DNA of 64,000 nucleotides from Streptomyces pseudovenezuelae. Lineage in GTDB: Bacteria > Actinomycetota > Actinomycetes > Streptomycetales > Streptomycetaceae. Positions 1 to 8,270 of the stretch are shown here, one piece after another. The notes under the pieces were generated by a model. The model was given only the letters and a program-made list of their open reading frames with translations. It ran no database searches and was not told where the DNA came from. Positions within the stretch are counted from its first letter, which is position 1, and each line of letters opens with the position of its first letter. The stretch spans positions 186,001 to 250,000 of the forward strand of contig NZ_JARXVH010000004.1 of NCBI RefSeq assembly GCF_029892565.1. The letters run 5' to 3'. The translations under genes and the position numbers were made by a program.

Positions 1-196
1 CACCGGCGGTGCCCGTACCGACTTCAGTCTCGCCGAGGAGCAGGAGGCCGACCGGTTCGGGATGCTGATGGGCGGCCGGCTGCGCACCTGGCTGGAGGCG
101 TCCCCGGACTCCGTGTTCGCGGCCCAGGGCAACGACTCCCCCGACCTCGCCGGACGTATCGGCGCCGCGCTCAACCACCGCGGGACACAGAGATGA
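1..196 (+). CDS. 3' end of an unidentified gene
   Basis: Codons starting at base 2 read in frame to a TGA at 194-196, whose last bases overlap the ATG of the next gene (ATGA), so the two are translationally coupled. About 64 residues are visible. A charged stretch (EEQEADRFG) vaguely recalls the helix after the active site of ImmA/IrrE-type peptidases, and DUF6545 genes in Streptomyces often follow a toxin- or regulator-type gene. That identification is a guess; the start and most of the protein lie outside the window. Confidence 0.55.
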   Translation, partial: TGGARTDFSLAEEQEADRFGMLMGGRLRTWLEASPDSVFAAQGNDSPDLAGRIGAALNHRGTQR

Positions 197-1506
197 GCGG
201 TCTCATCAACTACGTCAGCTGCGGGATGCTCTGGCTCGGGCTGCTCGTCAAGTCCCCCGACCTGCGGCGCCATCGGCACGATCCCTATCTCCGGGCGATC
301 TGCGTGGTGCTGGGCCTGGCCGGCCTGTGCTTCTTCCTCGGGGCCCCGCCGACGGTGGCGTACGTCAATGGCGTCAGCGGAGTTCCCAACCTCGCCGCGC
401 CGCTGACGTACGCGTCGATCACCGCGTACAGCGCCGCCGCGCAGGTGCTGATCGTGTACTGGCGGGGCGGGCCGCACCTGCACCGGGTGGCCCGGCGCTG
501 GGTCGTCGCGTACGCGCTGATCGTGCTCGGGATCGCGACGATGTTCGCGCTCGGCGACGCGCCCGTGGAGCGCCGTACCGACCTGGACACCTACTACGCG
601 ACGACCCCGTTCATCGCCGAGATGATCGTCCTCTACCTGGTCGGACACCTCGCCGCGACCATCGTCACCACGGTGTCTTCACTGCGCTGGGCCCGCCAGG
701 TCGGCGGCTGGCTGCGCGCGAGCCTGCTGACGCTGGGCATCGGCACGCTGTGCAACGCCGGGTACAGCGTGAGCAAGCTCGTCGCCGTGGTCGCCCGCTG
801 GTGCGGGCAGGACTGGACGGTGCTCGGCTCGGAGGTCCCCTCGGCGGCGGCCGGGCTCGGCGCGGTCCTGACGGTCGTCGGCGTGCTGCTCCCGCTGATC
901 GGCCCCCGGCTGAGGACGTGGCGGCGGTCGCGGCGGACGTACGCCCGACTCGCGCCCCTGGAACGGGAGTTGGACGGCATCCTGACCCGGCGTGCGCTGC
1001 GCCTGCCGCGCCCCCGCTGGACCTCCCCCACGACCCGGCTGGTGTGGCGCCGGACCAGCATCCACAACGGACTGAGCTACCTGGACGCGTACTTCGACCA
1101 CGCGCTGTACGAGCGCACGCGGGAGGCGGTACTGCGCACGACCGGTGACGCCGACCGGGCCGAGGCCACCGCGTGGGCGACGGTCATCGTCGCGGCGGTC
1201 GGGGAGGAACCGGGGCGGGTGCGCGCCGGGGCCGCCGGCGAGTGGCCGGTACCCGGGGGCGGGGTCGGCATCGGTGGCGAAGTCGGGCTTGCGGAGCGGG
1301 TGTTGCCGGGGGCGGGGGACGGCGGGCTCGCGGGACGGACGGTGTCCGGAGCGGCGGGCAGCCCCCCGGGACGGGCTGCCGCGTCCGGCGCGGGTGCGGG
1401 ATCACCCGGTCGGGTACCGGAGGTGGATGTGCTGGTGCGGATCGCCGACGTGCTGGCCAAGGGCTCCGTCGTCGCGGGGGTCCGGGTGCCGACGGGGGCA
1501 GCGTGA
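193..1506 (+). CDS. DUF6545 (MAB_1171c-type) multi-pass membrane protein, copy 1
   Basis: A 437-residue protein. About seven hydrophobic segments fill residues 1-240, followed by a cytoplasmic domain with the signature RLVWRRTSIHNGLSYLDAYF near residue 285, the hallmark of MAB_1171c/DUF6545 putative transporters. The last 100 residues are a Gly/Pro/Ala-rich tail with little predicted structure. Substrate is unknown; transporter is only the family label. The ATG overlaps the previous stop, and the next gene, a paralogue, starts in its stop codon. The shared motif GxPN-APLTY---TAYS---WRGGP shows that the two copies arose by tandem duplication. Confidence 0.8.
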   Translation: MSGLINYVSCGMLWLGLLVKSPDLRRHRHDPYLRAICVVLGLAGLCFFLGAPPTVAYVNGVSGVPNLAAPLTYASITAYSAAAQVLIVYWRGGPHLHRVARRWVVAYALIVLGIATMFALGDAPVERRTDLDTYYATTPFIAEMIVLYLVGHLAATIVTTVSSLRWARQVGGWLRASLLTLGIGTLCNAGYSVSKLVAVVARWCGQDWTVLGSEVPSAAAGLGAVLTVVGVLLPLIGPRLRTWRRSRRTYARLAPLERELDGILTRRALRLPRPRWTSPTTRLVWRRTSIHNGLSYLDAYFDHALYERTREAVLRTTGDADRAEATAWATVIVAAVGEEPGRVRAGAAGEWPVPGGGVGIGGEVGLAERVLPGAGDGGLAGRTVSGAAGSPPGRAAASGAGAGSPGRVPEVDVLVRIADVLAKGSVVAGVRVPTGAA

Positions 1507-2660
1507 GTCTCGTCGTCTACGGTGCGGCCTGCGCGCTCGCTCTCGCCTCCGGACTGCTGTTCCGCCGGCCGCGTACCGTCGCGCGGGATCCGCTGACCCT
1601 GTCGACCTGCGTGGCGATCGTGCTCGGCGGGCTCGTCTTCGTCTGCTCGGCGCCGCTGACGCTGGCCGCCGTCAACGACCTCACCGGCATCCCCAACTTC
1701 GGTGCCCCGCTGACCTACGGCATGCTCACCGCGTACAGCTGCTCCCTGATCGTGCTGCTGATCCACTGGCGGGGCGGTCCCCCCGAGCGGGTCCGGCGGA
1801 CTGCGCTGCTGTGCGTGGTCGCGTACGGGCTCCTTGTGGGCGCCGTCGTCGTGCTGTTCGCGCTCGCGGACGCGCCCGTGGAGCGGCTGCGGGACCTGGA
1901 CACGTACTACGCGAACACGCCGTACATGCGCGAGATGATCCTGTGTTACCTGCTCGCGCACACCGCGGCCATGGTCATTCTGTGCGGCGTGTGCCTGAAG
2001 TGGGGCCGCGAGGTGACCGGCCTGCTCAGGACCGGACTGCGGCTGATCCTGACCGGCGCGATGCTGGACGTGGCGGGCTTCCAGCTGACCAAGTACACGG
2101 CCGTGGTGGCGCGTTGGTACGGCCACGACCTCGACTTCCTCTCCACCTCGGTGGCACCGCAGCTCGCCTCGCTGGCGGCGCTGTTCTGTTCAGCGGGCTT
2201 CGTGCTGCCGCGGCTGCTGCCACCGATCGCCGCGCACTGCCTCAGCCTGGGCGAGTACCGGCGGCTGGGCCCGCTGTGGTCACGGGTGCGGTTCGTGGCC
2301 ACCGCGCCCAAACCGCCGTCGCCCTGGTGGCAGTTACCGCTCGCCCGACTGCGCTGGCGCGAAGTCTCCATCCACGACGCCCTGTTGGCGCTGGCGCCCT
2401 ACTTCGACGACGGCGTACGCGAGAAGGCGCGGCGGGCGGCGCTGAGTTCGGGCCGGGACACGCATCAGGCGCGGGTCGCGGCGGAGGCCGCCATGCTCGC
2501 CGACGCCGCGCGCCGGGCCGCCGCACGGGCCCGGCCCCTCGACCCGCCGAGCACGTACCGCCTGCACGCGACCGAGGTGGCCGGTCCGGGCGGTCTTGTC
2601 GAGCTGGCCCAGGCCCTGGCGGCAACTCCCGCGACCGGCACGGCAGTGAAGGTACGGTGA
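1503..2660 (+). CDS. DUF6545 (MAB_1171c-type) multi-pass membrane protein, copy 2
   Basis: A 385-residue paralogue of the preceding gene, starting at a GTG that overlaps its TGA (GTGA). It has the same plan: about seven membrane spans, then the DUF6545 tail (REVSIHDALLALAPYFDD near residue 285), but without the long Gly-rich extension. Leucine in PWWQLPL is encoded by TTA (2334-2336), the rare bldA-dependent codon, so translation may be limited to development or late growth. The neighbouring FAD oxidoreductase commonly accompanies this family in Streptomyces. Function is unknown; membrane location is clear. Confidence 0.8.
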   Translation: MSLVVYGAACALALASGLLFRRPRTVARDPLTLSTCVAIVLGGLVFVCSAPLTLAAVNDLTGIPNFGAPLTYGMLTAYSCSLIVLLIHWRGGPPERVRRTALLCVVAYGLLVGAVVVLFALADAPVERLRDLDTYYANTPYMREMILCYLLAHTAAMVILCGVCLKWGREVTGLLRTGLRLILTGAMLDVAGFQLTKYTAVVARWYGHDLDFLSTSVAPQLASLAALFCSAGFVLPRLLPPIAAHCLSLGEYRRLGPLWSRVRFVATAPKPPSPWWQLPLARLRWREVSIHDALLALAPYFDDGVREKARRAALSSGRDTHQARVAAEAAMLADAARRAAARARPLDPPSTYRLHATEVAGPGGLVELAQALAATPATGTAVKVR

Positions 2661-2722
2661 GGGCTTCCCATGGCTGAGTGCGCCCGTGGCTCCCGCCCCG
2701 TGGCCGAGTGCGAGGAGCCCCC

Positions 2723-4207
2723 ATGCCGAGTAGAGCTGTCGTCATCGGTGCCGGTCTGACCGGCATGCTGGCCGCGGCCGCCCTGTCCACCGCCGTGGAC
2801 GAGGTGATCGTCCTCGAACGCGACGACCTGCCCGCCGGCCCGGAACACCGCAAGGGCCTGCCCCAGGGCCGCCACGCCCACCTCCTCATGGCCGGGGGCC
2901 TGGCCGCGATGGACGGTCTCCTGCCGGGCATGGACATACGTCGACGCCTGCTCGACGCGGGCGCCCACGAGGTCTCCCTCAGCTCGGGCATGCTCGCCCG
3001 CACCCCGGAGGGCTGGCTGCGGCGGTGGCGGCAGGAGGGGCCCAGGATGATCAGTTGCAGCCGGGCATTGGTGGACTGGGTGGTGCGGGACGCTGCGCTG
3101 AGCCTGGGCGGGGAGGAGGTCGGCCGGGCCCGGGTGGAGGTTCGTCGGGCTCAGGCCGTGGAGTTGCTGGGGAACGCGGGGCGGGTTCTGGGGGTGCGGC
3201 TGTCGACTGCCCTGCGGGGCACGGGACTTGACGTCGAGCGGGACGCCGGAGGCGATGTCGGCCTTGCCGCCGGAGGCGATGTCGACCTTGCCGCCGATCT
3301 CGTCGTGGACGCGAGTGGGCGTGGCTCGCGGATCCTCAAGTGGCTTGCCGCGCTGGGGGTTTCGGCTGTCCGGGAGAAGAGCGTCGACGCCGGTCTCGTC
3401 AACGCCACCCGCATCTACCGTACTCCGGCCGGCGCCGAGCACTTCCCGCTGACGCTCGTGCACGCCGACCCCTACTCCGGTCGGCCGGGTCGCAGCGGGA
3501 TGGTGATGCCCATCGAGGGCGACCGCTGGATGGTCAGCCTCGCCGGATCCCGCGGCGGCGAGCCCCCGGCCGACCCCGACGGCTTCCTGCGCCACGCCCT
3601 GGAGTTGCCCGACCCCATCGTGGGCCGGCTGATCTCCGGCGCCGAGCCGCTCACCGACATCCACGTCGGCCGCGGCACCAGCAACGTGCGGCACTACGTG
3701 GAGAAGGTGCGCGACTGGCCCGACGGCCTCGTCGTACTCGGCGACGCCCTCGCCACGTTCAACCCGACCTACGGTCAGGGCATGTCGGTGGCCGCGCTCG
3801 AAGTACGGGCCTTCGCCCGGGAGTTGGCCCGCACCGGGCCGACCGCGCCGGGACTGTCCCGCCGGGTGCAGCGCGCGGCGGCGCGGTCGGTCGACCCGGC
3901 CTGGGCGGTCGCCGTCGGCCAGGACATCTGGTACCCGAACACGCGAGGCGGGCAGCCCGGCCCCGCCGACCGGCTGGTCGCCGCGTACTCCCGCCGTCTG
4001 ACCAGAACCGCCACCAGTTCCTACCGGGCGGCGGCCGCCGTGTGGGACCTGTCCAGCCTGACCACGGGCCCGGCCCGGGTCCTGCGCCCCCTGACCGTCC
4101 TCGCCACCCTCAACGGTCCCCTGCTGCCACCGTTGACGGAGCCCCCGTTGACCGGGTCCGAGCGGAAGATCCTGCGGTCGCTGGACCGGACGGGACGGGA
4201 CGGGTAG
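2723..4207 (+). CDS. FAD-dependent oxidoreductase (monooxygenase/reductase type)
   Basis: 494 residues from ATG 2723, placed by the Rossmann motif VVIGAGLTG immediately after it. An acidic residue ends the second strand (VIVLERDD), a DASGRGS motif occurs near residue 206, and the FAD-ribityl motif LVVLGDALATFNPTYGQGM lies near residue 340. This is the pattern of the para-hydroxybenzoate hydroxylase/geranylgeranyl reductase superfamily. It sits 62 bases after the DUF6545 pair and probably in the same transcript. Substrate is unknown; no obvious prenyl or polyketide pathway is adjacent. A GTG further upstream is possible but would add residues before the FAD fold. Confidence 0.8.
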   Translation: MPSRAVVIGAGLTGMLAAAALSTAVDEVIVLERDDLPAGPEHRKGLPQGRHAHLLMAGGLAAMDGLLPGMDIRRRLLDAGAHEVSLSSGMLARTPEGWLRRWRQEGPRMISCSRALVDWVVRDAALSLGGEEVGRARVEVRRAQAVELLGNAGRVLGVRLSTALRGTGLDVERDAGGDVGLAAGGDVDLAADLVVDASGRGSRILKWLAALGVSAVREKSVDAGLVNATRIYRTPAGAEHFPLTLVHADPYSGRPGRSGMVMPIEGDRWMVSLAGSRGGEPPADPDGFLRHALELPDPIVGRLISGAEPLTDIHVGRGTSNVRHYVEKVRDWPDGLVVLGDALATFNPTYGQGMSVAALEVRAFARELARTGPTAPGLSRRVQRAAARSVDPAWAVAVGQDIWYPNTRGGQPGPADRLVAAYSRRLTRTATSSYRAAAAVWDLSSLTTGPARVLRPLTVLATLNGPLLPPLTEPPLTGSERKILRSLDRTGRDG

Positions 4208-4223
4208 TTCGGGAGGGAGCGGC

Positions 4224-5096
4224 TCAGCCCGCGAACGCCGGTTGCGCCAGCCCCTTCCCCGCGCCCGGGACCACCAGCAAGGAGCCGGCCGCCGGAAGCG
4301 GGGCGATGAGACCCGTACGGGCCGTGGTGATGTACAGGTCGGTGAGGTCCGTGCCACCGAAGGCGCAGGCCGTCGGGCGCGGCACCGGCAACTCGATCAC
4401 CCGGTCCAGCGCACCGGCGGGCGTGTAGCGACGCACGGCCCCACCGTCCCACAGCGCCACCCACACACAGCCGTCGGCGTCGACGGTGAGCCCGTCGGGG
4501 AACCCGGCGCCGTCCTCGATCTCGGCGAGGGGCCGCCGGTTCCCGACCCGGCCCTCACCGTCGTGATCCTTGGAACCCTCGTAGTCGAAGACGTCGATAC
4601 GGCGGGTGGGCGAGTCGATGTAGTACATGAGGCGTCCGTCGGGGCTCCAGCCGGTGCCGTTGCTGACCGCCACGTCGTCGAGGACGGTCTCGACGGTGCC
4701 GTCGCCGGTGAGGCGGGAGAGCGTACCGCCGCCGGGTGCCTCGTCGTAGCGCATGGTGCCGGCCCAGAGGGAGCCGTCGGGGGCGACGGCGGCGTCGTTG
4801 GCGCGCCGGCCGGGGACGGGTTCGCGGTGCAGCCAGCGGAATGCGCCGTCGGGGTCGACGAGCCCGACGCCGTCCCGCAGGTTCAGCACCAGGCCGCCGC
4901 CCGCGCGCGGCTTGGCGGCGCCGACGTGCTGCTCGGTGGTGCGGAGCGTGCGGTGCCCGGTGGCGGGGTCGTAGGTGTGGACGCGGCTGCCGAGGATGTC
5001 GATCCAGATGAGCCGAGCGGCGTCGACGTCCCAGGTGGGCCCTTCGCCGAGGGCGGCCTCGGCGAGCACGGCCACCTCGTACTCGTACGCCGTCAT
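4224..5096 (-). CDS. SMP-30/gluconolactonase/LRE family protein
   Basis: 290 residues forming a six-bladed beta-propeller of the SMP-30/regucalcin family. Recognisable pieces are LGEGPTWD near residue 17 (metal-binding Glu), RANDAAVAPDGSLWAGTM (metal-binding Asn/Asp), SNGTGWSPDGRLMYYIDS and GFPDGLTVDADGCVWVALW. Such enzymes hydrolyse sugar lactones with a divalent metal. The start codon overlaps the stop of the upstream IclR gene by 4 bases, so regulator and enzyme are one operon, suggesting induction by a sugar acid or lactone. The sugar cannot be named from sequence. Confidence 0.85.
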   Translation of the reverse strand: MTAYEYEVAVLAEAALGEGPTWDVDAARLIWIDILGSRVHTYDPATGHRTLRTTEQHVGAAKPRAGGGLVLNLRDGVGLVDPDGAFRWLHREPVPGRRANDAAVAPDGSLWAGTMRYDEAPGGGTLSRLTGDGTVETVLDDVAVSNGTGWSPDGRLMYYIDSPTRRIDVFDYEGSKDHDGEGRVGNRRPLAEIEDGAGFPDGLTVDADGCVWVALWDGGAVRRYTPAGALDRVIELPVPRPTACAFGGTDLTDLYITTARTGLIAPLPAAGSLLVVPGAGKGLAQPAFAG

Positions 5097-5866
5097 GCGA
5101 CGCTCCGGTGGCCGAGCCGCTCGGACAGCTCCACGGCACCCTTGGCGGCGAGCTGCTCCAGCTCGACCCGGCGCTCGTCGCTCCAGCGGATCATGGGTAC
5201 AGAGATGGAGAGCGCGGCGACGACCTGCCCCGTGCGGTCGCGCACCGGGGCGGCCACGCAGCTCACATCCGGGTTGGACTCGCGGCTCTCCACGGCGACG
5301 CCCCGCTGCCGGATCTCCGCGAGGGCCTCGCGCAGGGCGGTCGGCTCGGTGATGCTGTTGGGCGTCATCGCGACGAGGTCGACGCCGTCCGGGACACGCG
5401 CGTCGAGCTCGGGCTGCGGGAGGGAGGCCAGCAGCATCTTGCCGACGGACGTGCAGTGGGCGGGCAGCCGGCGGCCGGCGGCCGACACCATGCGCACCGC
5501 GTGGGTGGAGTCCACCTTGGCGATGTAGATGACGTCGGTGCCTTCGAGGATGGCCACGTGCACGGTCTCGTCACAGGTCTCGGCGACGGACCGGGCCACC
5601 TGCTGCCCCTCGGCGGCGAGGTCCAACTGCTCGGCATACCTGCTGCCCAGCTGGTACGGCCGCACCCCGAGCCGGTAGCGCCCCGGCTGCCCGGGCACCT
5701 GCACGATGTACGAACGGGCGGCGAGCGTGGTCACCAACTCGTGCACGGTGGTGCGCGGCAGCTGCAACTTCCGCACTATGTCGGGGGCGGAGAGTGTCCC
5801 GTCCCCGTCGAGGAAGAGCTCAAGAATGTCGAGAGCCCGAGTCACGGCAGGTACGAGGCGTCCCAC
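5093..5866 (-). CDS. IclR family transcriptional regulator (lactonase operon)
   Basis: 257 residues with the IclR plan: winged helix-turn-helix at residues 5-65 (ALDILELFLDG..SAPDIVRKLQLPRTTVHELVTTL) and a C-terminal effector domain with HCTSVGKMLLASLP and VSCVAAPVRDRTGQVVAALSISVP. It probably controls itself and the overlapping SMP-30-like lactonase gene, with a small-molecule inducer bound by the C-terminal domain. The upstream intergenic region contains a near-palindrome at 5915-5929 that could be its operator. Confidence 0.88.
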   Translation of the reverse strand: MGRLVPAVTRALDILELFLDGDGTLSAPDIVRKLQLPRTTVHELVTTLAARSYIVQVPGQPGRYRLGVRPYQLGSRYAEQLDLAAEGQQVARSVAETCDETVHVAILEGTDVIYIAKVDSTHAVRMVSAAGRRLPAHCTSVGKMLLASLPQPELDARVPDGVDLVAMTPNSITEPTALREALAEIRQRGVAVESRESNPDVSCVAAPVRDRTGQVVAALSISVPMIRWSDERRVELEQLAAKGAVELSERLGHRSVA

Positions 5867-5914
5867 GACCGGCCCCCTCCCTTGTTGTCTGTGGTTGTTG
5901 TCCGAGGCGCCTGC

Positions 5915-5929
5915 GTTCGAGATTTCAAC
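5915..5929. promoter_or_regulatory. Possible IclR operator, imperfect palindrome
   Basis: GTTCGAGATTTCAAC lies 49-63 bases upstream of the IclR start. Its half-sites GTTCGA and TTTCAAC are nearly inverted copies, and the TTC/GAA-rich spacing resembles IclR-family sites. Inference only. Confidence 0.3.
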
Positions 5930-6003
5930 AGACGATCGGAATGACGAACGTGGGACAGGCTAGCCATAGTGCGTTTGCCCGGGCAATGGTCCTGCGGGCA
6001 CCA

Positions 6004-6022
6004 CCTCACCTGCCAGGTGAGG
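6004..6022. promoter_or_regulatory. Perfect inverted repeat upstream of the TerD-nuclease gene
   Basis: CCTCACCT - GCC - AGGTGAGG, 8-bp arms with a 3-base centre, in the 257-base divergent gap between the IclR gene and the TerD fusion gene. It is about 100 bases before the GTG of the latter. It could be an operator or a small hairpin in the 5' leader. No poly-T follows, so a terminator is unlikely. Confidence 0.35.
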
Positions 6023-6123
6023 ACTACTGTCTCCCATGTGCGACACGTCACATCATGTCGTGCGGTGGACGGACGGGGGCGGGAGGGGCCTTCGGCGTCC
6101 GGAAGGTGCGATTGGGGGGTTCC

Positions 6124-8196
6124 GTGCAAGAGACGCATGAAATGGCCAAGGGTTCGAACGTGTCCCTTACGGCCCTGAGCGAGAACGTCGATTCGGTGAT
6201 CGTCGGTCTGGGCTGGACCAGCCCGAGCGGCGAGGGCGACGCGGACGTGTCCGTCCTGCTGGTCGGCCCGAACGGCAAGGTGCGCAGCGACGCCGACTTC
6301 TACTTCTACAACAACCCGGTGGCCGCCGACGGCAGCGTGCAGCTGCTGGGCAAGACGCCCACCGAGGACGGCAACGAGGACCGGATCGGCTTCGACCTGA
6401 CCGCCGTTCCGCCGGACGTCGACCGGATCGTCGTGGCCGCGAGTCGGTACGAGGGCGCCCGTTTCGGTGAGTTGGAGGGCTTACGGGTGACGCTGGCCGA
6501 CTCGGCGGGCGAGCATCTGCTGCGGTTCTCGATCGACGACGCCGGTTCGGTGAGCGCGTTCATCTTCGGCGAGCTGTACCGGCGCGGGGCGGAGTGGAAG
6601 TTCCGTGCCGTGGGGCAGGGATACGAGACCGGACTGGCGGGTCTGGCAACGGACTTCGGCGTCGACATCGACGACGAACCGGCCGAGGTGGAGGGCGAGG
6701 CTCAGGCTGAGAGCGGGGAGTCGGACAGCGTCGCGGGAGACGGGCCGACGGATCCGGTGGAGCCCGCGCAGTCGAACCCGCCGCCGAACCTGGAGGCCCT
6801 GCCCGCTCCCCGGCAGCCCGGCGACGACGCCGAGAGCGGTCCGCGGAAAGCGAGCGGGCGGCCCCGTACGGCGAAGAAGAAGGTCACGTTGCCCAAGGTG
6901 ACCAGGAAGTCCCTCGCGGACAACGAGTCCTGGCGAGAGGCCAGGCTCTTCCCTGTCTCGGTGCTCAAGAGCGACCGGGACCGGGAGACGCGGGCCACTT
7001 CCGTGCTGTTGTCGGTGATGGCGCAGGTACCGGAGTTCGGGCGCAGGCTCACGGCGGCGTTCGGGGCGCCGGCCGGTCGCATGGAAACGTTCACCGAGGT
7101 GGCCCTGCCGCACGGCGACACGCCCCGGCGGCCCGACGGGGTGATCCGGGTCGAGCGGGCCGGGAAGCTGTGGACGGCGCTCGTCGAGACCAAGACCAAC
7201 GGCAACGCCCTCAAGGCCGATCAGGTGCAGGCGTACATGGACATCGCCGCCCGCCGCGGCTACGAGGCGGTGATCACGCTCTCCAACGACGTGGCCCTGG
7301 AGGGCAGTCCGCTCGTCGACGTCAGGATCGACGGCCGGCGCAAGCACAAGGTGGCGCTCTGGCACCTGTCCTGGGCCGAAGTCGCCCACCAGGCCCAGCT
7401 GTTGATCCGGTACGAGGGTGTCGGGAACGCGGCGCACGCCTGGCTGCTCCAGGAGTTGCTGCACTATCTCCAGCACGAGAACTCCGGCTGCCACGGCTTC
7501 CAGAACATGGGCTCGGCCTGGGTGCCGGTGCGCAACGGCATCGACGACGAGACCCTGTGCCAGGGCGACCCGCGCGCGCTGGAGGTGGTCGAGAACTGGG
7601 AGCGGCTCATCCGCCAGGTCTGCCTGGGCCTCGGCGGCGAACTCGGCCAGAAGGCGCTCCCCGTCCAACGCGCCAAGCGCGGCGCCGACCCCGGCACCCG
7701 CCGGGCCCGCCTCGCCGACCAGCTCTGCACCGACGGCCGGCTCCAGGCGGAGGTCCGCATCGAGGGCACCCCGGGCCTGCTCGCCCTCACCGCCGACCTG
7801 CGCACCGGCCGGCTGCGCACCTCCCTGGACATCCCGGCGCCGGACCAGGGATACCCCCTGACCTGGGCCAAACGCCTGATCCGCCGTCTGGACGAGGCCC
7901 CGGCCGACCTCCACGTCGAGACCCTGGTCGAAGGCGAGACAGGAGGCCCGAGAGGCACCCTCGAACGCCTCCGCCCCGAACCGGCCGACATCCTCCCCAA
8001 GAACACCGCCACCCGCATCACCGGCTTCCGCCTCTCCCTCATCAAGAACATGGGCAACGGCCGGGGCAACGCCGAAACAGGCTTCATCCGCAGCGTCAAC
8101 GAGGCCGTCGACCGCTTCTACACGACGGTGGTGGTCCAGGTGGACGGGTCGGAACCGCGCCGGACCGTGCCGAGGGAGCGCAGCGGAACGGCCTGA
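6124..8196 (+). CDS. TerD domain fused to a PD-(D/E)XK nuclease-like domain
   Basis: 690 residues from GTG 6124, preceded by GGGGGG at 6114-6119; ATG 6142 is an alternative. Residues 7-190 are a TerD/tellurium-resistance domain (KGSNVSLTAL, then LGWTSPSGEGDADVSVLLVG and DADFYFYNN), a Ca2+-binding fold used in stress responses. After an acidic/Pro linker and a Lys-rich patch (190-265) comes a domain with PDGVI (D338), then VETK (E355, K357) and a following QVQAYMDIAARRGY. This is the D...ExK core of restriction-like nucleases. The remaining 300 residues are unassigned. A TTA leucine codon at 6481-6483 implies bldA control. Cytosolic; no signal peptide. The nuclease activity is inferred from motifs only. 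Confidence 0.75.
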   Translation: MQETHEMAKGSNVSLTALSENVDSVIVGLGWTSPSGEGDADVSVLLVGPNGKVRSDADFYFYNNPVAADGSVQLLGKTPTEDGNEDRIGFDLTAVPPDVDRIVVAASRYEGARFGELEGLRVTLADSAGEHLLRFSIDDAGSVSAFIFGELYRRGAEWKFRAVGQGYETGLAGLATDFGVDIDDEPAEVEGEAQAESGESDSVAGDGPTDPVEPAQSNPPPNLEALPAPRQPGDDAESGPRKASGRPRTAKKKVTLPKVTRKSLADNESWREARLFPVSVLKSDRDRETRATSVLLSVMAQVPEFGRRLTAAFGAPAGRMETFTEVALPHGDTPRRPDGVIRVERAGKLWTALVETKTNGNALKADQVQAYMDIAARRGYEAVITLSNDVALEGSPLVDVRIDGRRKHKVALWHLSWAEVAHQAQLLIRYEGVGNAAHAWLLQELLHYLQHENSGCHGFQNMGSAWVPVRNGIDDETLCQGDPRALEVVENWERLIRQVCLGLGGELGQKALPVQRAKRGADPGTRRARLADQLCTDGRLQAEVRIEGTPGLLALTADLRTGRLRTSLDIPAPDQGYPLTWAKRLIRRLDEAPADLHVETLVEGETGGPRGTLERLRPEPADILPKNTATRITGFRLSLIKNMGNGRGNAETGFIRSVNEAVDRFYTTVVVQVDGSEPRRTVPRERSGTA

Positions 8197-8270
8197 TCCA
8201 CTGCCGGAACGAGCGCCGGGCGATACCGTCCCTCTGACCGATCGGGCGAGATCGACGCGCGAGGAGCGGC

